Positions 42,497 through 51,069 of a DNA stretch of 64,000 bases are shown in pieces. The notes below the pieces were generated by a model that was not told the origin of the DNA, did not search any database, and saw nothing but the letters and a program-made list of their open reading frames with translations. The DNA is from Cribrihabitans marinus (lineage in GTDB: Bacteria > Pseudomonadota > Alphaproteobacteria > Rhodobacterales > Rhodobacteraceae): the NCBI RefSeq assembly GCF_900109035.1, contig NZ_FNYD01000007.1, positions 124,001 to 188,000 of the forward strand, in the 5' to 3' direction. Position 1 is the stretch's first letter, and each line of letters begins with the position of its first letter. A program made the position numbers and the translations under genes.

Positions 42497-44479
42497 ATGA
42501 CGCGCGTTTTGGCCCTTGCGATCACTGTCGTCGGCCTGATGGGCCTTTGGGGCGGCCCGGCCCGGGCGGCGGAAGCCGAACGCTTGCGCGCGGCGCTGTC
42601 CGAGATGCGGCAAGGCGACTGGGACAGCGCCCTGCAGGTTGCTGGCGCGCGCGCCTCGGTGACGCGCGACATCATCGTCTGGCACTGGCTGCGCGACGGG
42701 CAGGGAACCTCCGGCGACGCGCTCATCTTCCTCGGCCGCCGGGGCGACTGGCCCGGGCTGGACTGGCTGCGCCGCAAGGCCGAGCCGAATTTCGCCGGCG
42801 CCGATGCCGACCGCATCCTGCGCTTCTTCGATGGCAACCCCGCCCAGACCGCCGAGGGTGCGCTCACCCATGCCACGGCGCTGCTGGCGCAGGGCCGGCG
42901 CGGTGACGCAGAGGCTGAGCTGGTGCGGGCCTGGCGGGTGATGCCGATGCAGGCGGCCCTGCACAAGACCTACCTGGAGAATTTCGCGGAACTGCTCAAA
43001 CCGCATCACGAGGCCCGGCTGGACCGGCTGCTGTGGGACGGCAACAAGCAGAGCGCCGGGCGCATGCTGCCGCTGGTCAGCGCGGCCCAGCGCCAGCTGG
43101 CCGAGACCCGGATGGCGCTGCGCGAGATGGCGCCCGGGGTGGACGGCATGATTGCCAAGCTGCCGAAATCCGTCCTCGATTCGCCCGGCCTGGCCTATGA
43201 GCGATTCGTCTGGCGCGACCGCAAGGAGCTTGACGATAGCGCCATCGACCTGATGCTGGCCCGTTCGGCCAGCGTAGCGAAACTGGGTGAGCCGGCCTAT
43301 TGGGGCGAGCGCCGCCGCCGGCTGGCGCGGCTGGAGATGCGCCAGGGCGATGCCGGGCGGGCTTACCGGGTCGCGGCGCAGCACCACATGACGCCCGGGA
43401 TGGGCTATGCCTATGCCGACCTGGAATGGCTGGCCGGCTTCATTGCACTGACCAAGCTGAACGATCCCGCCACCGCGGCCGGCCATTTCGAAAGATTCGA
43501 CGCCGCCGTCGAATCCCCGATCTCGAAGGGTCGCGCGGGCTATTGGCTGGGCCGTGCCTATGCCGCGCTGGGCGATGCCGAGAAGGCCTATGAGGCCTAT
43601 GCCATGGGCGCGGATCACCAGACCTCGTTCTACGGCCTGCTGGCGGCGGAACGCATCGGGCGCCCCTTCGACCCGGATCTGGCAACGCCCCCGCAGGTGC
43701 CGCCCTGGCGCGAGGCCGCCTTCACCGGCTCCAGCGTCTACCGCGCCGCCCGCCTGCTGATGGAGGCGGGCGACGAGGCCCTGGCCGAACGATTCTTCAC
43801 CCACCTGGTCGAGAGTCTGAATGCCGAGCAGGGCGCGCAGATGGGCAACATGGCGCTCGAGATGGGCCGCCCGCACCTGGCGGTGATGATCGCCAAACGC
43901 GCGGCCCAACAGGGCAATGTGCTGGCCGGCGCGTATTATCCGCTGCACCCGGTGGCGCGGATGGACCTGCCGATGGCCAAGGAAATGACGCTTGCCATCG
44001 CCCGCCGCGAGAGCGAATTCGATCCGGTCGTGGTCAGCGGCGCGGGTGCGCGCGGGCTGATGCAGGTGATGCCGGCCACGGCCCGGCTGGTGGCCGAAGA
44101 CCTGGGCATCCTGGGCGGTCATCAAACCGACCGTCTGACCTCGGACTGGGAATACAACGCCCGCCTCGGGGCCAGCTACCTGGCTGGGCTGGCGGCGCTG
44201 TTCGACGGCAACGTGGTGATGATGTCGGCCGGCTACAATGCCGGGCCGCGGCGCCCGGCGTCGTGGATGCGGCGCTTCGGGGATCCGCGCGGCGACGATG
44301 TCGACATGGTTGAATGGATCGAGCACATCCCGTTCAAGGAAACCCGCAACTATGTCATGCGGGTCACGGAAAGCCTGCCGATCTATCGGGCGCGTCTGGG
44401 CCGGCCCGCCCTGCCGGTGCCGTTTTCGGAGGAGTTGCGCGGATCAACCCTGCGCGCGTTCGCGCCAGAGCGTGAATAG
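42497..44479 (+). CDS. slt: Soluble lytic murein transglycosylase
   Basis: 660-aa periplasmic enzyme that cleaves the glycan strands of peptidoglycan with formation of anhydroMurNAc. A signal peptide (MTRVLALAITVVGLMGLWGG) leads to a long alpha-helical superhelix of TPR-like repeats, and a C-terminal lysozyme-like domain begins around residue 490 with the catalytic E505 in RRESEFDP and ARGLMQVMPATA. The ATG at 42497 is preferred over two upstream because it puts the signal peptide at the start and leaves room for GGGGA. Its end overlaps the next, convergent gene by 36 bp. Confidence 0.95.
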   Translation: MTRVLALAITVVGLMGLWGGPARAAEAERLRAALSEMRQGDWDSALQVAGARASVTRDIIVWHWLRDGQGTSGDALIFLGRRGDWPGLDWLRRKAEPNFAGADADRILRFFDGNPAQTAEGALTHATALLAQGRRGDAEAELVRAWRVMPMQAALHKTYLENFAELLKPHHEARLDRLLWDGNKQSAGRMLPLVSAAQRQLAETRMALREMAPGVDGMIAKLPKSVLDSPGLAYERFVWRDRKELDDSAIDLMLARSASVAKLGEPAYWGERRRRLARLEMRQGDAGRAYRVAAQHHMTPGMGYAYADLEWLAGFIALTKLNDPATAAGHFERFDAAVESPISKGRAGYWLGRAYAALGDAEKAYEAYAMGADHQTSFYGLLAAERIGRPFDPDLATPPQVPPWREAAFTGSSVYRAARLLMEAGDEALAERFFTHLVESLNAEQGAQMGNMALEMGRPHLAVMIAKRAAQQGNVLAGAYYPLHPVARMDLPMAKEMTLAIARRESEFDPVVVSGAGARGLMQVMPATARLVAEDLGILGGHQTDRLTSDWEYNARLGASYLAGLAALFDGNVVMMSAGYNAGPRRPASWMRRFGDPRGDDVDMVEWIEHIPFKETRNYVMRVTESLPIYRARLGRPALPVPFSEELRGSTLRAFAPERE

Positions 44480-45313
44480 ACCCGCCGAGACGATCAGTGT
44501 GGTACCCAGGATCACCGCAAGCCGCAGGTCCTCGCCGAAGAGCGAGATACCCAGGATCGTCGTCCACAGCAGGTGGAAATAGGCAAAGGGCTGCACCGCT
44601 CCCGCCTCGGCCGTCTCGTAGCACTTGATCAGCAGCCAGTGCCCGGATGCCCCGGTGACGCACAGAAGCGCCATCCAGATCCAGTCGCCCTGGCTCATCG
44701 GCTCCCAGAACCACAGGCCGATGGCGGTCATCACCACGGCGCCGACGGTCCCGGTCCAGAAAAAGCTGGTCGATGTCCGGTCGCGCCGCGCGGCATAGCG
44801 GGTCAGCAGGGCATAGAGCGCAAACATCAGCGCCGAGATCAGCGGGATCACCGCCCAGGGGTTGAACACCCCCATGCCCGGCTGAAGGATGACCAGCACC
44901 CCGATGAACCCGACGCCGATCGCGCTCCAGCGCCGCCAGCCGACATGCTCGCCCAGAACCGGGCCGCTCAGCGCGGCCACCAGCAGCGGGTAGCAGATGA
45001 ACACCGCCATGCTCTCGATCAGGCCGAGCACGGTAAAGCCGAACACCGCCACGCAGATCTCGGCGGCCAGCAGCACCCCGCGCAGGATCTGCAGGCCCGG
45101 CTGGTCGGTGCGCACCGCCGCGCGCAGCCCGCCCGGCGCGCGCGCGGCCAGCGCGATCACGAAAGCGGCGAAGAACCAGTATCTGACCATCACCACCATG
45201 TAGGTGTTGTAGGTCCCCGCCAGGTGGCGCGAGATGCCGTCCTGAAGGGCAAAGACCACGGTGGCCGCCAGCATCAGCGCGATGCCCGCCGGCACGTTGT
45301 TCTGCTGGCTCAT
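44444..45313 (-). CDS. DMT superfamily (EamA) transporter
   Basis: 289-aa permease with about ten membrane helices in two EamA repeats (first ending near residue 135). It begins MSQQNNVPAGIALMLAATVV; VRYWFFAAFVIALAA and FGEDLRLAVILG are typical of the drug/metabolite group. Substrate unknown. Start overlaps the mnmD stop (ATGA), so the two are coupled. Its last 36 bp overlap the 3' end of the slt gene on the other strand. Confidence 0.9.
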   Translation of the reverse strand: MSQQNNVPAGIALMLAATVVFALQDGISRHLAGTYNTYMVVMVRYWFFAAFVIALAARAPGGLRAAVRTDQPGLQILRGVLLAAEICVAVFGFTVLGLIESMAVFICYPLLVAALSGPVLGEHVGWRRWSAIGVGFIGVLVILQPGMGVFNPWAVIPLISALMFALYALLTRYAARRDRTSTSFFWTGTVGAVVMTAIGLWFWEPMSQGDWIWMALLCVTGASGHWLLIKCYETAEAGAVQPFAYFHLLWTTILGISLFGEDLRLAVILGTTLIVSAGLFTLWRERAQG

Positions 45314-45975
45314 GGCAGGCGCGCCCGCGTCATGTGCCGCTTGCGCCCGAAGCCGGGGGCGCGCGTCACCTCGAAACCCGCTGCGGCGAGGCCCCGGCGA
45401 ACGAATCCGGCGGCAGTATAGGTCGCAGCCGTGCCGCCGGGGCGCGTGTGCGCGGCTACCTGTGCCATCAGCGCGTCGCCCCACAGTTCGGGGTTCCTGG
45501 CCGGGGCGAACCCGTCGAGGAACCACGCATCGGCGCGGCCGCTCCAATCGGGCAGCGTGTCGCGTGCGTCGCCGGGGATCACCTGCAGCCGCAGGCTGCC
45601 CAGGTCGCAGGCGCCGCCCTGCCAGCGATCGAGAAACTGGCGGGACAGGTCGGAAATCTCGGGAAATTGCGCGTGCGCCCGCGCCATCGCGGCAGGCTCC
45701 ATCGGAAAGGCCTCGAAGCTGGTGAAATGCAGCGGGCCGGTCTGTCCCGCCTCCTCCCACGCCTGCCAGGCGGTCAGCATGTTCAGCCCGCTGCCGAAAC
45801 CCAGCTCGGCGATGTGAAACCCGGACCCGAACCGCGCCGGCAGGTCGTTGCCGTCCAGGAACACGTGCCGGGTTTCCGCCAGCCCGTTTGCCAGCGAGAA
45901 ATAGGGATCGTCGAACCGACGCGAGACCGGGACCCCCTCGGGCGTCCAGATCAGCTCGGCGTGCTGGTCAGTCAT
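45310..45975 (-). CDS. mnmD: tRNA 5-methylaminomethyl-2-thiouridine methyltransferase
   Basis: 221-aa SAM-dependent methyltransferase, the equivalent of the N-terminal domain of MnmC, which makes mnm5s2U at the wobble position of tRNAs. Motif I is AELGFGSGLN; DAWFLDGFAPARNP is the typical signature. The C-terminal FAD domain found in the E. coli fusion is absent. A related FAD oxidoreductase starts 63 bp away on the opposite strand. The DMT gene overlaps its stop. Confidence 0.94.
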   Translation of the reverse strand: MTDQHAELIWTPEGVPVSRRFDDPYFSLANGLAETRHVFLDGNDLPARFGSGFHIAELGFGSGLNMLTAWQAWEEAGQTGPLHFTSFEAFPMEPAAMARAHAQFPEISDLSRQFLDRWQGGACDLGSLRLQVIPGDARDTLPDWSGRADAWFLDGFAPARNPELWGDALMAQVAAHTRPGGTAATYTAAGFVRRGLAAAGFEVTRAPGFGRKRHMTRARLP

Positions 45976-46038
45976 GCGAATATCCCATAGACCCGGGGAC
46001 GAACGGCGCGACACTGGACAAGGACAGGGGGATTGGCA

Positions 46039-47073
46039 ATGGCGGATGTGACGATCCGGGGGGCCGGGATCCTGGGCCTGTCGGTCGCCGGGGCCTGCGC
46101 GCGCCGGGGCGCCCGGGTGCGGGTCATCGACCCGAACGGGCCGGGCGCGGGGGCGTCGGGCGGGCTGGTCGGCGCGCTGGCGCCGCATGTGCCCGAGAAC
46201 TGGAACGACAAGAAGGCGTTTCAGCTCGACAGCCTGCTGATGGCCGAAACCTTCTGGACCGAGGTCGAGGCGGCCGGCGGGGTCTCGCCGGGCTATGCCC
46301 GGCTTGGTCGGTTGCAGCCGGTGCCTGACGCGGCGGCGCTGACTCTGGCGCGAAGCCGCTCGGAAACCGCGCGCGAACTGTGGCAGGGACGCGCCGAATG
46401 GCAGGTCCTGGAGGTGAGCGCGGCCGGCGCCTGGTGTCCCGCCAGCCCCACCGGCCATGTCATCCGCGACACGCTGAGCGCGCGGATGCACCCGCGCCGT
46501 GCCTGCGCCGCGCTGGTGGCGGCCCTGGACGCGCGTGGCGTGAGCGTACAGACAGAAGGCCGCGATGCCGGGCAGGTTCTGCACGCCACCGGAATCGCCG
46601 GTCTGACCGAGCTGAACGACGCGCTGGGCCGCAATGTCGGCGCCGGAATCAAGGGGCAAGCCGCGCTCCTGCGCTTCGATGCCGGAGAGGTGCCGCAAAT
46701 CTTTGCCGATGGCGTTCACATCGTGCCGCATGCCGACGGTACGCTTGCCATCGGATCGACCTCTGAACGCGACTATGACGATCCTGCCAGCACCGACGCC
46801 GCGCTCGATGCGGTGATCGACAAGGCGGTTTCCGCGCTGCCCCTCCTGCACGGGGCCGAGGTGATCGAGCGCTGGGCCGGCATTCGCCCGCGCACACGCA
46901 GCCGGGCGCCGATGCTGGGCGCGCATCCGCTGCATCCGGGGCAGTTCATCGCCAATGGCGGGTTCAAGATCGGGTTCGGCATGGCGCCGAAAGTCGCCGA
47001 TGTCATGGCCGATCTGATGCTGGAGGGGCGCGACACGATCCCCGAGGGGTTCCGGCCCGAAGCCTCGCTCTGA
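46039..47073 (+). CDS. FAD-dependent oxidoreductase, MnmC2-like
   Basis: 344-aa DAO-family oxidoreductase. It begins MADVTIRGAGILGLSVAGAC with a GxGxxG-type FAD fold; IKGQAALLRF and GIRPRTRSRAPMLG are typical of the glycine-oxidase/MnmC C-terminal group. In MnmC this domain converts cmnm5s2U to nm5s2U. Being divergent from mnmD suggests it supplies that half; glycine oxidase or another amine oxidase is possible. An ATG at 46039 follows GGGGGA; a TTG two codons upstream is the alternative. Convergent with the next gene. Confidence 0.85.
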   Translation: MADVTIRGAGILGLSVAGACARRGARVRVIDPNGPGAGASGGLVGALAPHVPENWNDKKAFQLDSLLMAETFWTEVEAAGGVSPGYARLGRLQPVPDAAALTLARSRSETARELWQGRAEWQVLEVSAAGAWCPASPTGHVIRDTLSARMHPRRACAALVAALDARGVSVQTEGRDAGQVLHATGIAGLTELNDALGRNVGAGIKGQAALLRFDAGEVPQIFADGVHIVPHADGTLAIGSTSERDYDDPASTDAALDAVIDKAVSALPLLHGAEVIERWAGIRPRTRSRAPMLGAHPLHPGQFIANGGFKIGFGMAPKVADVMADLMLEGRDTIPEGFRPEASL

Positions 47074-47077
47074 TCCG

Positions 47078-47872
47078 TCAGGCCGGGCGGGCCTCGGCCT
47101 GCAGGCATTGCCGCCCATCCGGTCCGCGCACCCACAGGTCGCTGCCATTCCGGCACAGCGCGGCGGTTTCCGTGTGCACCAGCGGCGCGGTGGCGCGAAA
47201 GGCGAACTCGGCAAGCGGCCCCAGCCCCTGGCTCGCCATGAGCATCAGCATCTGCGCCAGAAGCGGGCCGTGGACCACCAGCCCGGCATAGCCTTCGACA
47301 TCGCGGGCGTAGTCCAGGTCATAGTGGATGCGGTGGCCGTTGAAGGTGAGCGCGGAATAGCGGAACAGCAGCGTCGGCGCGAAATTCATCGGGCGTGTCT
47401 CAACCTCGTCACGGCGCGCGACCGGCGGCACCGGGCGCGGCGCGTTCGGGTCGGGATCCTCGCGATAGATCAGGTCCTGCCACTCGGTCAGGCAGCGCGC
47501 GCCGTCCTGCCAGATCTCGTGGCGCAGCGAGACAAGGCCCAGCGGCCCGGTGCGGCCGGTCTTGCGCCGCGCATCCTCCAGCACCGAGCGGCGCTCGGCG
47601 GCTATCCCGGCGCGCAGGGGGCGGTCAAACCGCAGGCGTCCGCCGGCCCACATCCGGCGGGGCAGCCCGAGATCGGGGATCAACCCGCCACCGACGCGCG
47701 GATGCCCGTCCCGCCCCAGCCGGTCGGGCGGCTCGGGGGTCCAGAAATACAGCTGGTGAAAGAACGGCGGCAGCGCATCGCCCGCGCCGATATCCGCGTC
47801 AAGACCAAGCGCCGCCTGCAGCGCGCGGGCGCGGGCGGGATCAATTATGTCGGTTGCGCGCAGTTCGGTCAT
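47078..47872 (-). CDS. MaoC-like hydratase (FAS1-type dehydratase domain)
   Basis: 264-aa double hot-dog hydratase. The N-terminal half (about 1-145) resembles a FAS1-like dehydratase domain; the C-terminal half contains the catalytic MaoC-type HYDLDYARDVEGY (Asp/His) and LVVHGPLLAQML. Relatives include mesaconyl-C4-CoA hydratase and 3-hydroxyacyl-ACP dehydratase-like proteins. The exact acyl-CoA substrate is not evident. No mesaconyl-CoA pathway neighbours are present. Confidence 0.82.
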   Translation of the reverse strand: MTELRATDIIDPARARALQAALGLDADIGAGDALPPFFHQLYFWTPEPPDRLGRDGHPRVGGGLIPDLGLPRRMWAGGRLRFDRPLRAGIAAERRSVLEDARRKTGRTGPLGLVSLRHEIWQDGARCLTEWQDLIYREDPDPNAPRPVPPVARRDEVETRPMNFAPTLLFRYSALTFNGHRIHYDLDYARDVEGYAGLVVHGPLLAQMLMLMASQGLGPLAEFAFRATAPLVHTETAALCRNGSDLWVRGPDGRQCLQAEARPA

Positions 47873-47914
47873 CGCCTCAGGCTAGGTCCGGGGCCGGTCC
47901 CGGACAAGCCGGCC

Positions 47915-48457
47915 TCACCGGGCGATCTCGGCCCTGAGGTTCTCCATCAGCGTCGTCAGGGTCTTGGTGTAAAGCGGGCTGGTCAGCCGGCCGTCCTCGT
48001 CGAACTGGTTGGAGCTGTCGGCCAGGTGCATCTCGGGTCCGATGGTCAGGCGCGGCTGAAACGGAACCATGAAGCCGCGCAGGATCATCTGCGCGCGCTC
48101 GCCTCCGGCCCTGCCCGCCGTGGCCGACATCACTGCCACCGGCTTGCCGGCCCAGGGGTTGCCCTTGGTGCGGCTGATCCAGTCCAGCGCGTTCTTGAGC
48201 ACGCCCGACGGGCCCTTGTTGTATTCGGGGGTCGAGATCACCACCGCATCGGCGCCCGCGATCAGGTCGGCCAGGTCCTGGACCGGAGCCGGGATGCCGT
48301 GGGCTTCCTCGTCATCGCCATTGTAGAGCGGCAGGTTCAGATCGGCCTCGGTGAACCGGGCTGGCCCGAACAGCCGCGCGGCCTCGCGCATCAGCTTGCG
48401 GTTCGTGGCCCCGCGCCGCAGCGAGCCGGACAGGCCGACGAGGACGGAATCTGGCAT
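47915..48457 (-). CDS. NADPH-dependent FMN reductase family protein
   Basis: 180-aa flavodoxin-like reductase. FMN-binding loop SGSLRRGATNRKLM is near the start; TPEYNKGPSGVLKNALDW is the family signature. The group reduces FMN, quinones, azo compounds or chromate. AGGAGG lies 9 nt before ATG. No clear operon partner. Confidence 0.9.
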   Translation of the reverse strand: MPDSVLVGLSGSLRRGATNRKLMREAARLFGPARFTEADLNLPLYNGDDEEAHGIPAPVQDLADLIAGADAVVISTPEYNKGPSGVLKNALDWISRTKGNPWAGKPVAVMSATAGRAGGERAQMILRGFMVPFQPRLTIGPEMHLADSSNQFDEDGRLTSPLYTKTLTTLMENLRAEIAR

Positions 48458-48554
48458 GGGCTGGCCTCCTGTAGCAGCTTTGAGGCAGAGAATAGGCGCC
48501 GCGTGGCGATTGCCAACTCTGCGCCCGCGCGCAGGGCCTGTGTGTCAAGGCAAA

Positions 48555-48575
48555 GGCCGCGGCAGAACCGCGGCC
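48555..48575 (-). terminator. Intrinsic terminator of the OmpA lipoprotein gene
   Basis: Perfect 8-bp stem (48555-48562 with 48568-48575), CAGAA loop, followed on the minus strand by TTTGCCTTG, 22 bp after the stop. Confidence 0.75.
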
Positions 48576-48597
48576 CCTGGTGCATTTCCGGCAGCAC

Positions 48598-49266
48598 TCA
48601 CGCGTTGCGCGGGATGACAACGATCTCGACGCGGCGGTTTCGGGCCTTGCCCTCTGCGGTCAGGTTCGAGGCGATGGGCTGTTCCTCGCCGCGGCCGATG
48701 GTCTGGACCCGGTCAAAGCTGACGCCGCCCGCCTGCAGGATGTCGCCCACCGCGTTGGCGCGGCGCACCGAAAGGCCCTGGTTGTAGGTGGCGTCGCCGT
48801 CGCTGTCCGTATGGCCGATCACCTGAACCGTTGAATTCGGGTAGCGCAGGAGGTTCTGCGCGACCTTGTTCAGATCCGACCGAAGGCCCGGGCGCACGGC
48901 GGCGCTGTCGGTGTCGAAGGTGATGTCGTTGGGCACCGATACCACCAGCCGGTCGCCGGTATTGGTGATGGTGATGCCGTCATTGGCCAGCTGCTGCCGC
49001 AGTTCGGCGGCCTGCTTGTCCAGCTGGTTGCCGACCAGGCCACCGGCGGCGGCGCCGACCGCGGCGCCGGTCAGGGCGCCCAGGCCACGGTCGGAATCGT
49101 TGGCGATCGCCCCCGCCCCGGCCCCGATCAGCCCGCCGATCAGCGCGCCCTGCTTCGCTTTCTGGTTGGGATCGGTCTGGCCGCTCAGCGTCGCCGGATC
49201 GGTGCACGCGCCCAGCGCCAGCACGGCGGACAGGCCGGCGGCAACCGGCAGTTTCGAAATCGTCAT
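48598..49266 (-). CDS. OmpA-family outer-membrane lipoprotein with glycine zipper
   Basis: 222 aa. A lipobox LALGAC (C21) directs lipidation; then a glycine-zipper segment (about 40-80, GALIGGLIGAGAGAI), and a C-terminal OmpA domain (about 105-220) with NTGDRLVVSVP and the peptidoglycan-binding GHTDSDGDATYNQGLSVRRA. The layout matches the YiaD/Pal-like group linking outer membrane and peptidoglycan. A terminator follows. Confidence 0.92.
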   Translation of the reverse strand: MTISKLPVAAGLSAVLALGACTDPATLSGQTDPNQKAKQGALIGGLIGAGAGAIANDSDRGLGALTGAAVGAAAGGLVGNQLDKQAAELRQQLANDGITITNTGDRLVVSVPNDITFDTDSAAVRPGLRSDLNKVAQNLLRYPNSTVQVIGHTDSDGDATYNQGLSVRRANAVGDILQAGGVSFDRVQTIGRGEEQPIASNLTAEGKARNRRVEIVVIPRNA

Positions 49267-49431
49267 GGGATCACCCTCTGCTCACGGCCCCGCCTGGCGC
49301 GGGGTCTCTCACGTTCCCGCCCAATATCACGGCATGTCGCCCCGCGCTCAAGCGGCAATCCGCCAGAATCGGCGGTTCCCCGCGCAAGAGCCGGTCACAA
49401 GAGCGCCAGCAAGGCCGCCCGTTTGCAAATG

Positions 49432-50280
49432 TCAGGCATCGGCGCGCGCCGACTCGTAGGCCAGCAGCGCCCGCTTGACGGGCAGACCCCAGTGATAGCC
49501 GCCCAGGCCGCCGGATTTCCGCAGCGCCCGGTGGCAGGGGATCAGCCAGCTCACCGGGTTGCGGCCCACCGCCGTGCCCACGGCGCGGACCGCGCGGGGC
49601 TGGCCGATGGCCTCGGCGATATCGGAATAGGTGGTGACCTGCCCCGAGGGGATGTTGAGCAGCGCCTCCCAGACCTTGATCTGAAGCGGTGCGCCGATCA
49701 GGTGCAGCGGCGCCTCGGTGCCGGCGTGTCCGGTGCTGAAGGCGCTCCGCACCCATGCGGCGAGATGCGCCGGATCCTCGACGAACTCGGCGCTCGGCCA
49801 GCGGCCGGTCAAATCCGCCATTGCCGCCGCCTCGCCGGTCTCGGCGGAAAACCCGATGCCGCACAGCCCCTTGTCGGTGCCCATCACGAGCGCCGGGCCG
49901 AAGGGGCTGTCGAACCAGCCCCAGCGGATGGTCAGGCCACCGCCGCGCCGGGCATAGTCGCCGGGGCTCATCGCCTCCCACCGCACGAAGAGGTCATGCA
50001 GCCGGCCGCCGCCGGAGAGACCGGCCTCATGGGCGGCGGCCAGCGTCGTCGAACGCTCCCTCAGCAGGGCCTTGGCGTGACCAAGTGTCAAGTATTGCTG
50101 ATATTTCTTCGGTGAGACCCCGACCCAGCGTGAGAACAGGCGCTGGAAGTGGGCCGGGCTCATGCTCATCTCACCCGCCAGCTGGTCCAGGGTCAGCGAA
50201 CCGCCGCTTTCGTCGATGAGGGCGATGGCCCGGCGCATCACCCCGTAGTGATAGCCCTGTTCGGCAGTCTGGACGTTCAT
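49432..50280 (-). CDS. Ada-like methylated-DNA-protein cysteine methyltransferase with AraC domain
   Basis: 282 aa. N-terminal AraC-type HTH (about 10-105; LDQLAGEMSMSPAHFQRLF) joined to an O6-methylguanine methyltransferase domain with the alkyl-acceptor cysteine C249 in LIPCHRAL. The Ada N-terminal zinc-cysteine domain that senses phosphotriesters is absent, so only the repair half is certain and any activator role would need another signal. AAGGAG precedes ATG. It is divergent from nth, another repair gene. Confidence 0.92.
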   Translation of the reverse strand: MNVQTAEQGYHYGVMRRAIALIDESGGSLTLDQLAGEMSMSPAHFQRLFSRWVGVSPKKYQQYLTLGHAKALLRERSTTLAAAHEAGLSGGGRLHDLFVRWEAMSPGDYARRGGGLTIRWGWFDSPFGPALVMGTDKGLCGIGFSAETGEAAAMADLTGRWPSAEFVEDPAHLAAWVRSAFSTGHAGTEAPLHLIGAPLQIKVWEALLNIPSGQVTTYSDIAEAIGQPRAVRAVGTAVGRNPVSWLIPCHRALRKSGGLGGYHWGLPVKRALLAYESARADA

Positions 50281-50424
50281 GGCCTGTCTCCTTCTTCGAC
50301 CACCAATCTAGCAGCCCGGGGAAAGGACGCGACCCGTTTCCTGCGGTTTGGCCGGACCTGCCCGGCGACGGTTTCGCATCGCGCACTCTCTTGCCCCCGC
50401 CCGCGTTGGCGGGCATAGGAAGGC

Positions 50425-51069
50425 ATGGCCCGCCAACTGGATTACCACACGCTCCGCGAGATCTTCCGCCGCTTTCACGCGGCCGAGCCCGAACCCAAGG
50501 GTGAGCTGGAGCATGTGAACGCCTATACCCTTGTCGTCGCCGTCGCGCTGAGCGCGCAGGCCACCGATGCGGGGGTAAACAAGGCGACGCGGGCGCTGTT
50601 CCAGGTGGCCGACACGCCCGAAAGGATGCTGGAGCTGGGCGAAGAGGGGCTGACCGAGCATATCAAGACCATCGGCCTCTACCGGCAGAAGGCGAAGAAC
50701 GTCATCAAGCTGAGCCGTATCCTGGTCGAGCAATATGGCGGCGAGGTGCCCAATTCGCGGGCCGCGCTGCAATCGCTGCCCGGCGTCGGGCGCAAGACCG
50801 CGAACGTTGTGCTGAACATGTGGTGGCACCACCCCGCGCAGGCCGTCGATACGCATATCTTTCGCGTCGGCAACCGCTCGGGCATCGCGCCGGGCAAGGA
50901 TGTCGACGCGGTGGAACGCGCCATCGAGGACAACGTGCCTGTGGATTTCCAGCAGCACGCCCATCACTGGCTGATCCTGCACGGCCGATACCATTGCAAG
51001 GCCCGCAAGCCGCTTTGCGGCACCTGCCTGATCCGCGACCTATGTCAATTCGAGGACAAGACCCTATGA
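50425..51069 (+). CDS. nth: Endonuclease III
   Basis: 214-aa bifunctional base-excision glycosylase/AP lyase. HhH with LPGVGRKTANVVL (catalytic K124) and VDTHIFRVGN (D142), and a C-terminal [4Fe-4S] set C191, C198, C201, C207 (C-x6-C-x2-C-x5-C). AGGAAGGC precedes ATG. It overlaps the kinase gene by 4 bp (ATGA). Confidence 0.98.
   Translation: MARQLDYHTLREIFRRFHAAEPEPKGELEHVNAYTLVVAVALSAQATDAGVNKATRALFQVADTPERMLELGEEGLTEHIKTIGLYRQKAKNVIKLSRILVEQYGGEVPNSRAALQSLPGVGRKTANVVLNMWWHHPAQAVDTHIFRVGNRSGIAPGKDVDAVERAIEDNVPVDFQQHAHHWLILHGRYHCKARKPLCGTCLIRDLCQFEDKTL

Noticed and set aside
42467-44326. 619-aa minus-strand frame
   Set aside because: Antisense of the lytic transglycosylase, which has an intact catalytic motif.
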